This document shows positions 15,318 to 24,343 of a DNA stretch of 64,000 nt, piece by piece. This DNA comes from Haliscomenobacter sp965225875. Its GTDB lineage: Bacteria > Bacteroidota > Bacteroidia > Chitinophagales > Saprospiraceae. A program made the position numbers and the translations under genes. The notes under the pieces are model-generated. The model searched no databases and was not told where the DNA came from. It was given only the letters and a program-made list of their open reading frames with translations. Where the stretch lies: the NCBI RefSeq assembly GCF_965225875.1, contig NZ_CBDDBS010000003.1:2480001-2544000 (forward strand). Direction: 5' to 3'. The stretch's first letter is position 1, and every line of letters starts with the position of its first letter.

Positions 15318-17228
15318 ATGAAAAAAATCCTTTTTCTCCTGACTGTCCTGATCACAGCTTTTTCCTGTCAACAAAAACCAAAAGAAGTACCTCCACGCAA
15401 CGTCAAAAAGTACAGCATTGAGCAGTTTTATGCCAACAAAGGCATCGGTGGCGGCCTTTTTTCGCCTGATGAAAGCAAACTCTTGGTACACAGCAATGAA
15501 ACGGGTATTTTCAACCTGTACGAAATCAACCTGGCCGACCAAAAAATGAGCGCCCTGACCAAATCGACCACCGAATCCATCTTCGCCGTGGATTACGTGC
15601 CCGGCACCAGCGACCTCATTTACTCCGCGGACAAAGGGGGTAACGAAATTGATCACCTCTACTTGCGCAAAGCCGATGGCAGTGTGCAAGACCTCACTCC
15701 CGCACCTAAAGAAAAAGCCAGTTTTTTTGGCTGGAGCCTCGATAAAAAAACGATGTATTACACTTCCAACAAACGCGACGAACGCTTTTTCGACCTCTAC
15801 AAAATGGGCATTGGCGATTGGAAGGCCAGCATGATGTACCAGAACAACGAAGGTTTCGACCTGGCCGGGCTCTCCTGGGATGAAAAATACGTGGCCCTCA
15901 ACAAAAGCATCACCACCAGCGAAAATCAACTGTTTTTGTACGAATTGGGCAGCAAAAAAATGATCGAGATTTCTGAAAAAGGCAAAAAAGGAATCTACGG
16001 CGGCTCAGGTTTCAGCAAAGACGGCAAAACCTTTTACTACCTCTCCAATGCCAGCAAGGAGTTTCAGTCCCTCGAAGCCTACAACCTAGCTGACGGCAAA
16101 CGCAAAGAAGTTTTTGCCACCAACTGGGATGTCATGTACGCTTATGATTCCGAGAATGAAAAGTATCGCGTCATTGCTGTGAATGCCGATGGCAAAAACG
16201 AACTAAAAGTCATCGACAACCAACGTGGTAAAGAAGTGGACTTGCCTGAAATCCCCGATGGCGACGTCGCTTCGGTCAGCATCTCCCCTAGCGAAACCAA
16301 AATGCGGCTTACCGTAGGTACCTCCAAAGCTCCCTCCAACCTATACGTTTATGATTTCAAGACCAAGGAATTGAAAAAATTGACTGAGACCTTGAACAAG
16401 GAAATCAATCCCGAGGACCTGGTGGCTGCCGAGGTTGTGCGTTACAAATCCTTCGATGGCGTCGACATTCCCGCCATTTATTACAAGCCCCAACAAGCTT
16501 CGGCGCAAAACAAGGTTCCCGCCCTGGTTTGGGTACACGGTGGCCCGGGTGGGCAATCCCGGGTAGGTTATTTCCCATTGATCCAATTTTTGGTCAACAA
16601 CGGTTATGCCGTACTGGCCGTCAACAACCGGGGCAGCAGTGGCTACGGCCAAAAATTCTACCAGATGGACGACCTGAACCACGGCGAAAAAGACCTGCAA
16701 GATTGTGTTTGGGGTAAAAAATACCTGCAAAGTTTACCCTATGTCGATCCCGAAAAAATCGGGATCATTGGTGGTTCTTACGGCGGATACATGACGATGG
16801 CTGGAATGACTTTTACACCCGATGAATTTAAAGTTGGGGTCGATATTTTTGGGGTAACCAACTGGCTGCGTACCCTCAAGTCTATCCCACCCTACTGGGA
16901 GTCCTTCCGCAGTGCCTTGTATGCCGAGCTGGGTGATCCCTTCACTGCTGACTCGGTACGTTTGCGTAAAATATCCCCCTTGTTCCACACCGACAAGGTC
17001 AAACACCCGATCATGGTGCTCCAGGGTGCCAATGACCCACGGGTCTTGCAAGTCGAATCGGATGAAATTGTGGCCGGGGTGAAAAAAAACAAAGTACCCG
17101 TTGAATACATCGTTTTCCCGGATGAGGGTCACGGCTTTGTGAAAAAGGAAAATGAGATCAAAGGCTATGGCGCAGTGCTGAAGTTTTTGGACAAGTATTT
17201 GAAGGAGGAGAAAGAAATGAAAAATTAA
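15318..17228 (+). CDS. S9 family prolyl oligopeptidase-type peptidase (lipoprotein)
   Basis: 636 residues from ATG 15318; a longer frame from a TTG at 15246 would bury the signal peptide. MKKILFLLTVLITAFSC ends in a lipobox, so the enzyme is probably tethered in the envelope. An N-terminal WD40/PD40 propeller (to ~370) is followed by an alpha/beta hydrolase domain with nucleophile Ser487 in GGSYGGYM, then the Asp loop GANDPRVL and the His in DEGHGF. HGGPGGQSR is the oxyanion segment. It cleaves short peptides, often after proline or from acylated N-termini. Confidence 0.9.
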   Translation: MKKILFLLTVLITAFSCQQKPKEVPPRNVKKYSIEQFYANKGIGGGLFSPDESKLLVHSNETGIFNLYEINLADQKMSALTKSTTESIFAVDYVPGTSDLIYSADKGGNEIDHLYLRKADGSVQDLTPAPKEKASFFGWSLDKKTMYYTSNKRDERFFDLYKMGIGDWKASMMYQNNEGFDLAGLSWDEKYVALNKSITTSENQLFLYELGSKKMIEISEKGKKGIYGGSGFSKDGKTFYYLSNASKEFQSLEAYNLADGKRKEVFATNWDVMYAYDSENEKYRVIAVNADGKNELKVIDNQRGKEVDLPEIPDGDVASVSISPSETKMRLTVGTSKAPSNLYVYDFKTKELKKLTETLNKEINPEDLVAAEVVRYKSFDGVDIPAIYYKPQQASAQNKVPALVWVHGGPGGQSRVGYFPLIQFLVNNGYAVLAVNNRGSSGYGQKFYQMDDLNHGEKDLQDCVWGKKYLQSLPYVDPEKIGIIGGSYGGYMTMAGMTFTPDEFKVGVDIFGVTNWLRTLKSIPPYWESFRSALYAELGDPFTADSVRLRKISPLFHTDKVKHPIMVLQGANDPRVLQVESDEIVAGVKKNKVPVEYIVFPDEGHGFVKKENEIKGYGAVLKFLDKYLKEEKEMKN

Positions 17229-17233
17229 GTTTA

Positions 17234-17344
17234 GTTGAGAAGTTGAGGAGTTGAGAAGTTGAGGGCTACCGCAGCGATTTTAACACCGGTTTTGTCAAAG
17301 CCTCTGCGGTAGCCCTCAACTTCTCAACTTCTCAACTCCTCAAC
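17234..17344. repeat. Long hairpin with GCTACCGCAG core (family member 2)
   Basis: Left arm 17234-17274 and right arm 17303-17344 consist of GTTGAGAA/GTTGAGGA 8-mers ending in the core GGCTACCGCAG / CTGCGGTAGCC. The loop again contains TTGTCAAA. It starts 6 nt after the S9 peptidase stop. Confidence 0.85.
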
Positions 17345-17370
17345 TTTTCAACCTATAAATTCCGATCGCA

Positions 17371-18528
17371 ATGAAAACACTTTTTACCCTCTGCCTCTGT
17401 TGGCTGAGCCTCCTGGCTTTTGCCCAAAAACATGACGGCATTTCCAACAACCTCAGCAATTTGTTCAAACTTTCCGACGCCAAGACCCGTTCTATCTCGC
17501 CAGAAAACTTTAGCGGAGAAAAAGGAAAAGGTGGAATGGCCACGGAAGGAACCGGAGCCAACGCCGCACGTGGCCTTGGCCAGGGCTGGAAAATCAGTCC
17601 CAGCGTGAAAATTCCGTCCAAAACCACCTTCACCATGGCGGAAATCAACGGCTCGGGTGCCATTCAACACATTTGGCTCACGCCTGCCGGAATCAAATGG
17701 CGTTATGCCATCATCCGCATCTATTGGGACGATGAAAAGGAGCCTTCCGTCGAAGCACCAATGGGGGATTTCTTCTGCATGGGTTGGAACCAGTACGCCC
17801 CGGTCAATTCGCTGGCGGTGACGGTCAATCCTGGCAGTGCATTTAACTGCTACTGGGTGATGCCTTTCCGCAAAAAAGCTAAAATCACCATTGAGAACCT
17901 GGCCGACGAGGAGTTCCGTTTGTACTACCAGATTGATTATGTAGAAACCACCGTGCCCGACGACGCTGCCTATTTCCATGCCCAATTCCGCCGCACCAAT
18001 CCAGTACCTTACAAAGAGGTGTACACCCTCGTAGATGGCATCAAAGGCAAAGGCCATTACGTAGGCACCTACATCGCCTGGGGCGTTCACAACAATGGAT
18101 GGTGGGGTGAAGGTGAGATCAAGTTCTACATCGATGGCGACAAGGATTTCCCCACCATTTGCGGCACGGGTACGGAAGATTATTTCTGTGGTTCCTACGA
18201 TTTTGATGTGCGCAAAAAGAATGCTGCCGGAGTAGATGTGGTGGAGTACCAGGAATTCAACACGGCCTATGTGGGCTTACCACAGGTGATTCGTGGCGAC
18301 GGGCATTACCAGGTGATGCAACGGTTTGGCATGTACCGCTGGCACATTCCAGATCCAATTCGTTTTGAAAAAGACTTGAAGGTAACCATCCAGGCTTTGG
18401 GTTGGCGGGGAGATGGGCGCTATTTGCCACTCCAGGACGATATTGCTTCGGTGGTTTTTTGGTACCAGACGGAGCCGCATGGTGCTTTTCCGAAGTTGCC
18501 AGAGCGGGATAAGCTGGAGGTGAATTGA
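17371..18528 (+). CDS. DUF2961 / GH172-like secreted glycosidase
   Basis: 385 residues. A signal peptide is at 1-19 (LLAFAQ). DUF2961 proteins include glycoside hydrolase family 172 enzymes acting on fructofuranose or arabinofuranose linkages. The family segment GTGTEDYFCGSYDF near residue 268 is present and holds the glutamate that fits the catalytic region. SGAIQHIWLTP and HFQ-like barrel segments fit too. Substrate here is unknown. The long hairpin in front suggests that transcription from the S9 gene is at least reduced before this gene. Confidence 0.85.
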   Translation: MKTLFTLCLCWLSLLAFAQKHDGISNNLSNLFKLSDAKTRSISPENFSGEKGKGGMATEGTGANAARGLGQGWKISPSVKIPSKTTFTMAEINGSGAIQHIWLTPAGIKWRYAIIRIYWDDEKEPSVEAPMGDFFCMGWNQYAPVNSLAVTVNPGSAFNCYWVMPFRKKAKITIENLADEEFRLYYQIDYVETTVPDDAAYFHAQFRRTNPVPYKEVYTLVDGIKGKGHYVGTYIAWGVHNNGWWGEGEIKFYIDGDKDFPTICGTGTEDYFCGSYDFDVRKKNAAGVDVVEYQEFNTAYVGLPQVIRGDGHYQVMQRFGMYRWHIPDPIRFEKDLKVTIQALGWRGDGRYLPLQDDIASVVFWYQTEPHGAFPKLPERDKLEVN

Positions 18529-18536
18529 ACTTAGAT

Positions 18537-18618
18537 GTTTCTTGAGTGCCTTAGGTTTCTTAGGTGGTGAAAGAATAAGTTTTTTTACCGCCTAAGAAAC
18601 CTAAGGCACTCAAGAAAC
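18537..18618. repeat. Long palindrome with CCTTAGG/TTCTTAGG arms
   Basis: 32-nt arms (18537-18568 and 18587-18618) are complementary apart from one G-T position. The motif CTTAGG repeats in each arm, related in style to the palindrome at 9977. It fills a convergent gap and may terminate both genes. Confidence 0.8.
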
Positions 18619-18635
18619 ACTTAAGAAGTAACTAC

Positions 18636-19214
18636 TTATTTCCATTCAACAGGCACCTCTACCATTGTTTTGTCCCAGGCAATCCGCATGGTTGCCGCTT
18701 TTGCATCAGCCTTTTCAAAAGCAATCGCCAGGTTTTCAATCACATCAGCAGTGCTTTTAACTGGCACTTTTACCCTCAACACGTCCAGGCTTTCCTTGTA
18801 ACTGTAAGCGCCCCAGTGGTCCAATTCACTATTCAACACAATCGTCCATTCGCCCTGATCGGGAATCGCAAACAAGGCATAAGAGCCAGCTTTAACCAGC
18901 TTGCCACCGAAGGTAACATCCTGATAAAATTTAATCTCGGTAGCTTCATTTGCCCCCAATCGCCACACTTTGCCGAAGGGAATCAGTTTCCCAAAAACTT
19001 CGCGCTCCTTTTTGGCAGGGCGGCTGTAAATGACCCGCACGACGGCTGCAGCATCGGCACCACCGATTTTATCCGGTGCAAATTTGCGGTCGTGGGCAAA
19101 ATCGTGGGGGTAATAACTGATGTCCATCGGGCTTTTGTCCAGGCCTGGGAATTTTTGAGCGCTGAGCTGAAGGGAGGAACACAGCAGGAAGCAAAAGAAA
19201 ATGAATGATTTCAT
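18636..19214 (-). CDS. DUF2911 secreted protein
   Basis: 192 residues with a signal peptide (MKSFIFFCFLLCSSLQLSAQ). DUF2911 signatures are VIYSRPAKKEREVFGKLIPFGKVWRLGANEATEIKFYQDVTFGGKLVKAGSYALFAIPDQGEWTIVLN. The fold is a compact beta protein and the function is unknown. Members are frequent in Bacteroidota, often in multiple copies. The gene is alone, converging on the DUF2961 gene. Confidence 0.85.
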   Translation of the reverse strand: MKSFIFFCFLLCSSLQLSAQKFPGLDKSPMDISYYPHDFAHDRKFAPDKIGGADAAAVVRVIYSRPAKKEREVFGKLIPFGKVWRLGANEATEIKFYQDVTFGGKLVKAGSYALFAIPDQGEWTIVLNSELDHWGAYSYKESLDVLRVKVPVKSTADVIENLAIAFEKADAKAATMRIAWDKTMVEVPVEWK

Positions 19215-19324
19215 GTTTTTTTTGACGAAGTTAGTGGCTTTGGGGCCACTTCAATGTCGCTGAGAGAACTTTTTTAGATTTTGATGCAGCTCTGTTTCTC
19301 AAAACCAAAGCGACATTTTATTAT

Positions 19325-19413
19325 CACAAAGGAAAAAATAGAGGACACAAAGGACACAAAGTTAGACGTTGACGGTCTTTGTGCCCTTTGTGTGTCTTTG
19401 TGTTTTCTTTGTG
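19325..19413. repeat. Imperfect palindrome with CACAAAGGA arms
   Basis: CACAAAGGA-type 9-mers on the left and TCTTTGTG/CCTTTGTG on the right form an imperfect long hairpin 34 nt downstream of the 19447 gene's stop. It fills most of the 232-nt space; otherwise nothing is seen there. Confidence 0.65.
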
Positions 19414-19446
19414 AAAAAAAAAGGCGCTTGGGTTTTGGCTCCAAAA

Positions 19447-19857
19447 TCACTTCACCAACACCTCATTGTGCGGCAAAGCCAGCTGCCGATCCAAAGTAAT
19501 GAACACAATCGCATCGCCCTTTCTGCATTGGCTCAACACCTTGCTTGCATCAATTTCCATATAAGTTTGATCCGAAAATGAAATCATCGTCTTGGTGTTA
19601 AAATCGCGAATGGCGATTTTAAAGCGGTGTTTGCCTTGAGGTTTTGCGGAGCCATTGTCGCCCAGGCTCACGGGCTGAACCGTAAATACACCTTTGGCAT
19701 CGATCGACAGTTCACACTTGCCCGTGGGGGTGTACTCATTGACGACCATTTTGTTGTTCAACAACACAGCAGTGCAATTGGTAAAGTCGTTGCCTTGACC
19801 GAATAAAGCGGTAGAACCTAGCACACAAAAGAATAAGATGACTTGCAATACGCGCAT
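19447..19857 (-). CDS. Small secreted protein, unrecognised
   Basis: 136 residues with a signal peptide (MRVLQVILFFCVLGSTALFGQ). The mature part is beta-rich with two cysteines (NCTAVLLNNKMVVNEYTPTGKC) that could form a disulfide. No family is recognised. It is divergent from the membrane-tethered winged-helix regulator at 20010 across 152 nt, so that regulator is a plausible controller of it (inference from position). Confidence 0.6.
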   Translation of the reverse strand: MRVLQVILFFCVLGSTALFGQGNDFTNCTAVLLNNKMVVNEYTPTGKCELSIDAKGVFTVQPVSLGDNGSAKPQGKHRFKIAIRDFNTKTMISFSDQTYMEIDASKVLSQCRKGDAIVFITLDRQLALPHNEVLVK

Positions 19858-19978
19858 GGTTAAAGATTTTTAGGATGAAAAAATGCGGGTGATTTCTAAT
19901 CCCACAAACCTAAGGGTGTGGATTGTAAAGGGCGTAAAAGCGGGGTAAAACAATGTAAATGAAATGTAAAACCTGTTT

Positions 19979-20005
19979 TTGGCAATTCAAAAGACCTTAA
20001 TTTTG
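19979..20005 (+). promoter_or_regulatory. Bacteroidota-type promoter close to the start codon
   Basis: TTG (19979-19981), 16 nt, TAATTTTG (19998-20005), matching TANNTTTG. The start codon follows after only 4 nt, which predicts a leaderless or nearly leaderless mRNA. Confidence 0.45.
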
Positions 20006-20009
20006 TACC

Positions 20010-20918
20010 ATGAATGCAGAAAAAATTAAAAGCTGGGGCTTACCGTTGAGCCTGGTGGTCTTGGCGGTATTTATCCTTTCGGCAGTCTGGTGGCCGGAAG
20101 CCAAGGAAAATGAAACTCACTTGGTGCCAACACGAGTCAATTTAGCCCTGCGTGAAGCTGGAGATCGACTCATGGATTTGGCGGGTGATAGCACCTCGAC
20201 CATTGCTCCCGTGCGCAGAAAAGATGCACATACCTGGCAGCTCCGTCTGGAACGTCGCTTCAACTATGATAGTTTGCCACAAATTTTACGCCGGGCCTTG
20301 TTGCGTCAGGCGATTCGACTGGATTACAACGTCGCAGTAGTGCGCTGCAAGGACAACGAATTGATATTGGGTTATTCCGCCAGTGGTTTGGAACTAGAGG
20401 GTGAGGTACCATGTGGTGGCCGCGAACTCGCTGCCGATTGTCTGAACATCGAATTGAGTTTTTTGGATAAAGTGATCCCCCGGCCCAATCCCTGGAAAAC
20501 CAGTTTTTTACTGCTGAGTGGTTTCCTTTTTCTTGCTGCTTTGGGGACAGTGGTGTACCGTAGAAAAACAATTCCAATTCCCTCCTTAGAAGAAAGCAAC
20601 CCTAATCAGCTGCGTTTTGGTCAAAGTAGTTTTGACTTTGCCAACCAAACCCTGTGGGTGAATGATCAGCTTAAGAACCTAACCTTCCGCGAAGCCAAAC
20701 TCCTCAACTATTTGATCCAACATGCCAATCAGGTGCTGGACCGCGAACGTATCCTCGAAGCCATTTGGCAGGACGAAGGTATGCTGGTTGGGCGAAGCCT
20801 GGATGTATTCATTTCCCGCCTCCGCAAATTGTTGCAAGAGGATGAGAACATCAAAATAGTAAGTGTACACGGGGTTGGGTATCGTTTTGAAGTTAGTCCC
20901 TTTGGCGCTTCCACATAA
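20010..20918 (+). CDS. Membrane-tethered winged-helix transcriptional regulator
   Basis: 302 residues. Helices at ~14-31 (LPLSLVVLAVFILSAVWW) and ~168-188 (FLLLSGFLFLAALGTVVYRR) enclose an extracytoplasmic domain of about 130 residues with two cysteines (VRCKDN, VPCGG). The cytoplasmic C-terminus is an OmpR/PhoB-type winged helix: NQTLWVNDQLKNLTFREAKLLNYLIQHANQVLDRERILEAIW, then GRSLDVFISRLRKLLQEDENIKIVSVHGVGYRF. There is no receiver domain. It resembles a one-component sensor with the ToxR/CadC logic but the DNA-binding domain is at the C-terminus. Its 3' end overlaps the convergent gene by 26 nt. Confidence 0.8.
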   Translation: MNAEKIKSWGLPLSLVVLAVFILSAVWWPEAKENETHLVPTRVNLALREAGDRLMDLAGDSTSTIAPVRRKDAHTWQLRLERRFNYDSLPQILRRALLRQAIRLDYNVAVVRCKDNELILGYSASGLELEGEVPCGGRELAADCLNIELSFLDKVIPRPNPWKTSFLLLSGFLFLAALGTVVYRRKTIPIPSLEESNPNQLRFGQSSFDFANQTLWVNDQLKNLTFREAKLLNYLIQHANQVLDRERILEAIWQDEGMLVGRSLDVFISRLRKLLQEDENIKIVSVHGVGYRFEVSPFGAST

Positions 20919-22353
20919 CTCTTCCGCCTACCGATTGCACTTCCCATGAAGGGTAGTCAATCACCGTTGGCCGGTTGCTGAGGCCTTCAATGCTCAAATC
21001 CGGCCTTAAATCAAAGGCTACCGGGAGTTTGTCTTCGTACAGATAAGGCTTTAGGGCAGCAATATCCTCAGGTTTTTTTATCGCATAATGCTCAGCTGAA
21101 TACGTATTGGGGAGCGTGTTAATGACCTCCTTCCATTTTGCCAAATCCCCTCCTACTTGTATCCAAATGAGTTTTCGGGGGGTCACTGAACTGATCAAGC
21201 TGTCTTGCATGCTTCCCGGAAATCGAATGATCGTTTTTTCCTGAAATTTCCGGTAAGCTTCTACACTTTCCGCTTGGTTGGCATCCCAGAACACCACCAA
21301 AGTGCGCTGGTCTGAGCTCGGATCCAATTCAACAGTTTGTCCGCTTGCAGTTTGCCAGGTCATTGCTGGAAGCTTTTTCATTTTTAGCACAATCACCTTC
21401 TGCCGATAAATGGACTCCATTTCCTTAACAAGGACGGGATAATCTTTAACCTGTTTGATTTGCTCCAAATCAGCTGCTGCTTGAGGCAAATTTTCCAGCT
21501 TACTGCAAAACTGTATGTTTTGAATCCATTCTTCTATTTCAAAATACTGTTTCAGTTTGGGCAATCCTGCCAAACGTTCCTGCCAATGCCGATGAAACAC
21601 CTCCTTAGAATAGCCAACTGCTGAATTGGGGTCATTCGTGGACCAGTCTGTGCCCGTTATTTGTTTTACTTCCAGGGTGAACAACTCGTTTAAAGCTCGG
21701 ATATACTCTTCTGACCGTACTTCATCAACCAAGGGCAGGTTGTGAATTTGTCGTTCCACCCGATCCTTCAAAGCTCCTTCCCAGGCTTCTTTTTGCATGA
21801 ATTGCAAAATCTTGATTTTATCCTCCAAAAACTGAGCCTGAGCTTTTACTGTAAAAAGGGAAACGAAGCCTTCATCTGATTGCTCGGCCTGGTAAGTTTT
21901 TAAACTTTGGCGCTGTTTTTGATAAAGGGTGTCTATCAAAGCGGAGTATTCCTGAGGATTTTCCTGGGTTTCAATCGGAATGAAAGGCCGATTCAAGCTG
22001 AATAGTAAGTTGTTCTCGCGGCCCGCTGTCCCGCCAAAAGTAACATTGCGCCCATTGATCATTTCTATCCACAGGCTGTCTCCGGGGCGAATGTACAACT
22101 CAATGCTTTCCCGCTGAGTAAACCGGATGATACTCGGTTTGTCCACCTTGAGTTCCAAATGAAATAGGCCCTGGGCATCACTGGTTTTGGTAACTTTACC
22201 CCACTCGTCAATCAACACTACCTGATTGGAAATGAATGCTGCTGAAAAAGAAACGTCGCGCTGATACGGGAATTTTCCGGCGATTACGGTGCGTTGTGCC
22301 CCCAAAAAGACCGTTGGAAGCAAAATCAACACGAGGGTAAAATTTTTGATCAT
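20893..22353 (-). CDS. Secreted TlpA/DUF4369-like protein without CxxC
   Basis: 486 residues with signal peptide (ends VFLGAQ). The N-terminal ~100 residues form a beta domain like DUF4369 (SDAQGLFHLELKVDKPSIIRFTQRESIELYIRPGDSLWIEM). The middle is helical. At ~345-450 a thioredoxin-like region (RTLVVFWDANQAESVEAYRKFQEK) keeps the fold pattern, but where CxxC is expected it has NQAE, so it cannot be a thiol oxidoreductase of the usual kind. Function unknown. The stop region overlaps the 3' end of the winged-helix gene on the other strand. Confidence 0.7.
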   Translation of the reverse strand: MIKNFTLVLILLPTVFLGAQRTVIAGKFPYQRDVSFSAAFISNQVVLIDEWGKVTKTSDAQGLFHLELKVDKPSIIRFTQRESIELYIRPGDSLWIEMINGRNVTFGGTAGRENNLLFSLNRPFIPIETQENPQEYSALIDTLYQKQRQSLKTYQAEQSDEGFVSLFTVKAQAQFLEDKIKILQFMQKEAWEGALKDRVERQIHNLPLVDEVRSEEYIRALNELFTLEVKQITGTDWSTNDPNSAVGYSKEVFHRHWQERLAGLPKLKQYFEIEEWIQNIQFCSKLENLPQAAADLEQIKQVKDYPVLVKEMESIYRQKVIVLKMKKLPAMTWQTASGQTVELDPSSDQRTLVVFWDANQAESVEAYRKFQEKTIIRFPGSMQDSLISSVTPRKLIWIQVGGDLAKWKEVINTLPNTYSAEHYAIKKPEDIAALKPYLYEDKLPVAFDLRPDLSIEGLSNRPTVIDYPSWEVQSVGGRVMWKRQRD

Positions 22354-22385
22354 AGCTGGAAGGGTTTTGTTTTTAACGCAAGATC

Positions 22386-22871
22386 TTATTCTTTATTTCT
22401 TTTTGGAATACGTGCAAAAAACCAAATCATGACCACTCCCAATGCCCCCAAAAAGCCAATCAAAACCCGGCTATCCAATTGAGTCTGTTTGCCCAAACCC
22501 ACCTGGATGGTTCCCCATATCAGGTACCCGAACAAAATGCCGATCAACAGGCGCAAAAAATGAATAAACCGTACCGCCTGGGCATAGACCAATTCTCGAT
22601 TTTCTTCCGTCACTTTAACCGGTAAATTCATACTTTGGGGATTCAAGCCCACTACGGTGAGCATGATAAATAGCCCAGCTCCAATCAGGGGTAAAAACAA
22701 CAAAGTCGTCTTAGCCCCGTAGGCATCGGGTTCTCCGGTGAAATTATAATGGGTAGGAATACGCTCTGGCAACAGTTGCCAGTATTGAAAAATCAGGTAC
22801 ACCTGCAACAGAACCAGCCCTAAAGCAAGGAGCCCAATCAGGTAATCAAATGCCGTTTTTTGACCAAACAT
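22386..22871 (-). CDS. DUF1648 membrane protein
   Basis: 161 residues with four predicted helices. The segment LPERIPTHYNFTGEPDAYGAKTTLLFLPLIGAGLF is the DUF1648 signature. The SdpI-type family to which it relates includes immunity and signalling membrane proteins, but no Sdp toxin is nearby. It is 32 nt upstream of, and on the same strand as, the TlpA-like gene, so the two may be co-transcribed. Confidence 0.8.
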   Translation of the reverse strand: MFGQKTAFDYLIGLLALGLVLLQVYLIFQYWQLLPERIPTHYNFTGEPDAYGAKTTLLFLPLIGAGLFIMLTVVGLNPQSMNLPVKVTEENRELVYAQAVRFIHFLRLLIGILFGYLIWGTIQVGLGKQTQLDSRVLIGFLGALGVVMIWFFARIPKRNKE

Positions 22872-22945
22872 AGCTTTCTGTTTTTAAATATAAATGTAAA
22901 AGAAATTGACTTCTTTTGCAAAAACAAGCAAAAACATCAACAATC

Positions 22946-24238
22946 ATGAAGCAGTTCTTTTTCTCCTTTCTGTTCTTGAGTGTACTGCTGAGTACCAGTT
23001 TGCACGCTCAGCCCGTTGAAAGGCTCATTAAGGTGATCGTGGGCACTGACCACGATAACTGGACTTACCGCAGTGGCGAAAACGTCAATTTCAGCGTATC
23101 TATCTTCCGCAACGGTAACCTGGTCAAGGATGCCAAAATCCGCTACGAAATTGGCCCGGAAAAAATGCCCGCCACCAAACAAGAAACCATCACCCTCAAA
23201 ACAGGAATGACTACCCTGGCCGGTGGCAGCATGAGCACTCCCGGCTTTTTGCGCTGCATCGTCACCGCGCTGGTAGATGGCAAAGAATACCGCGGCCTGG
23301 CTACCGCTGGCATTGATCCCGACAAAATTCAGCCTGCAGTTGAGCTCCCCAGTGATTTTAACAGCTTTTGGGATGCAGCCAAAGCCGAGCTGGCCAAAAT
23401 GCCCCTCGACGCTAAAATGACCCTACTCCCCGAACGCTGCACCGAAAAGGTGAACGTTTACCATGTCAACATCCAAAACTTCCGGGCTGGTGCACGGGTC
23501 TATGGCATTCTTTGTGTACCAAAAGCTGAAGGAAAATACCCGGCCTTGTTGCGCGTACCCGGTGCAGGCGCACGCCCATACGCAGGTGATGTGCGTACCG
23601 CCGAAAGAGGGGTAATTACCCTCGAAATTGGCATTCACGGCGTACCGGTCACCATGGATGTAAGTGTGTACAACGACATGATGGGCAGCAACCTCAGCGG
23701 CTACTGGGCCTACAACCTGGATGACCGCGATCGTTATTACTACAAGCGGGTTTACCTGGGTTGTGTACGTGCCAACGATTTTTTGGTGAGCTTACCGCAG
23801 TACGACGGCAGCAACCTGGCTGTTACGGGTGGTAGCCAAGGGGGCGCTTTGTCCATTGTTACCGCAGCCCTCGATCCACGGGTAAAATGGACAGCTCCAA
23901 TTTATCCGGCCTTAGCGGATATGGTGGGGTATTTAAAAAACCGCGCGGGCGGCTGGCCACATATTTTTGACAAAAACAATCCACAAAACAACACCGAAGC
24001 CAAAATCAAAACGGCTGCGTATTACGATGTGGTTAATTTTGCCAAACAGCTCAAAGTGCCCACCTTCTATTCAATGGGCTTCAACGACGAAACTTGCCCG
24101 CCTACTTCCATGTGGGCGGTTTACAACTCCATCACCGCACCTAAAGAACTCAAGTTGTTCCAGGAAACTGGGCACTGGACTTTCCCGGAGGAAAATGAAC
24201 TGGTGGCAAATTGGTTGATGGGGAAGCTTGGAAAATAA
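22946..24238 (+). CDS. Acetyl xylan esterase-like secreted alpha/beta hydrolase
   Basis: 430 residues from ATG 22946 (MKQFFFSFLF), which begins a signal peptide ending LHAQ. The upstream in-frame codons add no signal-like sequence. An N-terminal Ig-like part (to ~110) precedes a hydrolase domain of the AXE1/cephalosporin-C deacetylase type, with nucleophile serine in VTGGSQGGALSIVTAALDPRVKW, Asp near GFNDETCPPTS and His in ETGHW. It probably deacetylates sugar esters at the cell envelope. It ends at a 41-nt-arm palindrome. Confidence 0.8.
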   Translation: MKQFFFSFLFLSVLLSTSLHAQPVERLIKVIVGTDHDNWTYRSGENVNFSVSIFRNGNLVKDAKIRYEIGPEKMPATKQETITLKTGMTTLAGGSMSTPGFLRCIVTALVDGKEYRGLATAGIDPDKIQPAVELPSDFNSFWDAAKAELAKMPLDAKMTLLPERCTEKVNVYHVNIQNFRAGARVYGILCVPKAEGKYPALLRVPGAGARPYAGDVRTAERGVITLEIGIHGVPVTMDVSVYNDMMGSNLSGYWAYNLDDRDRYYYKRVYLGCVRANDFLVSLPQYDGSNLAVTGGSQGGALSIVTAALDPRVKWTAPIYPALADMVGYLKNRAGGWPHIFDKNNPQNNTEAKIKTAAYYDVVNFAKQLKVPTFYSMGFNDETCPPTSMWAVYNSITAPKELKLFQETGHWTFPEENELVANWLMGKLGK

Positions 24239-24239
24239 G

Positions 24240-24336
24240 TGATGAGTGATAAATGATGAGTTATGAATTGCTACCGCAGCGACATTATCAAAGTTGCTGC
24301 GGTAGCAATTCATAACTCATCATTTATCACTCATCA
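24240..24336. repeat. Long perfect hairpin with GCTACCGCAGC core (family member 3)
   Basis: 41-nt arms (24240-24280, 24296-24336) are exact complements. Outer arms repeat TGATGAGT/TGATAAAT; the inner 11 bp are the same GCTACCGCAGC core as at 7164 and 17264, and the loop contains TATCAAAG. It starts 2 nt after the esterase stop and ends 8 nt before the stop of the convergent gene. Confidence 0.9.
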
Positions 24337-24343
24337 TTCATCA

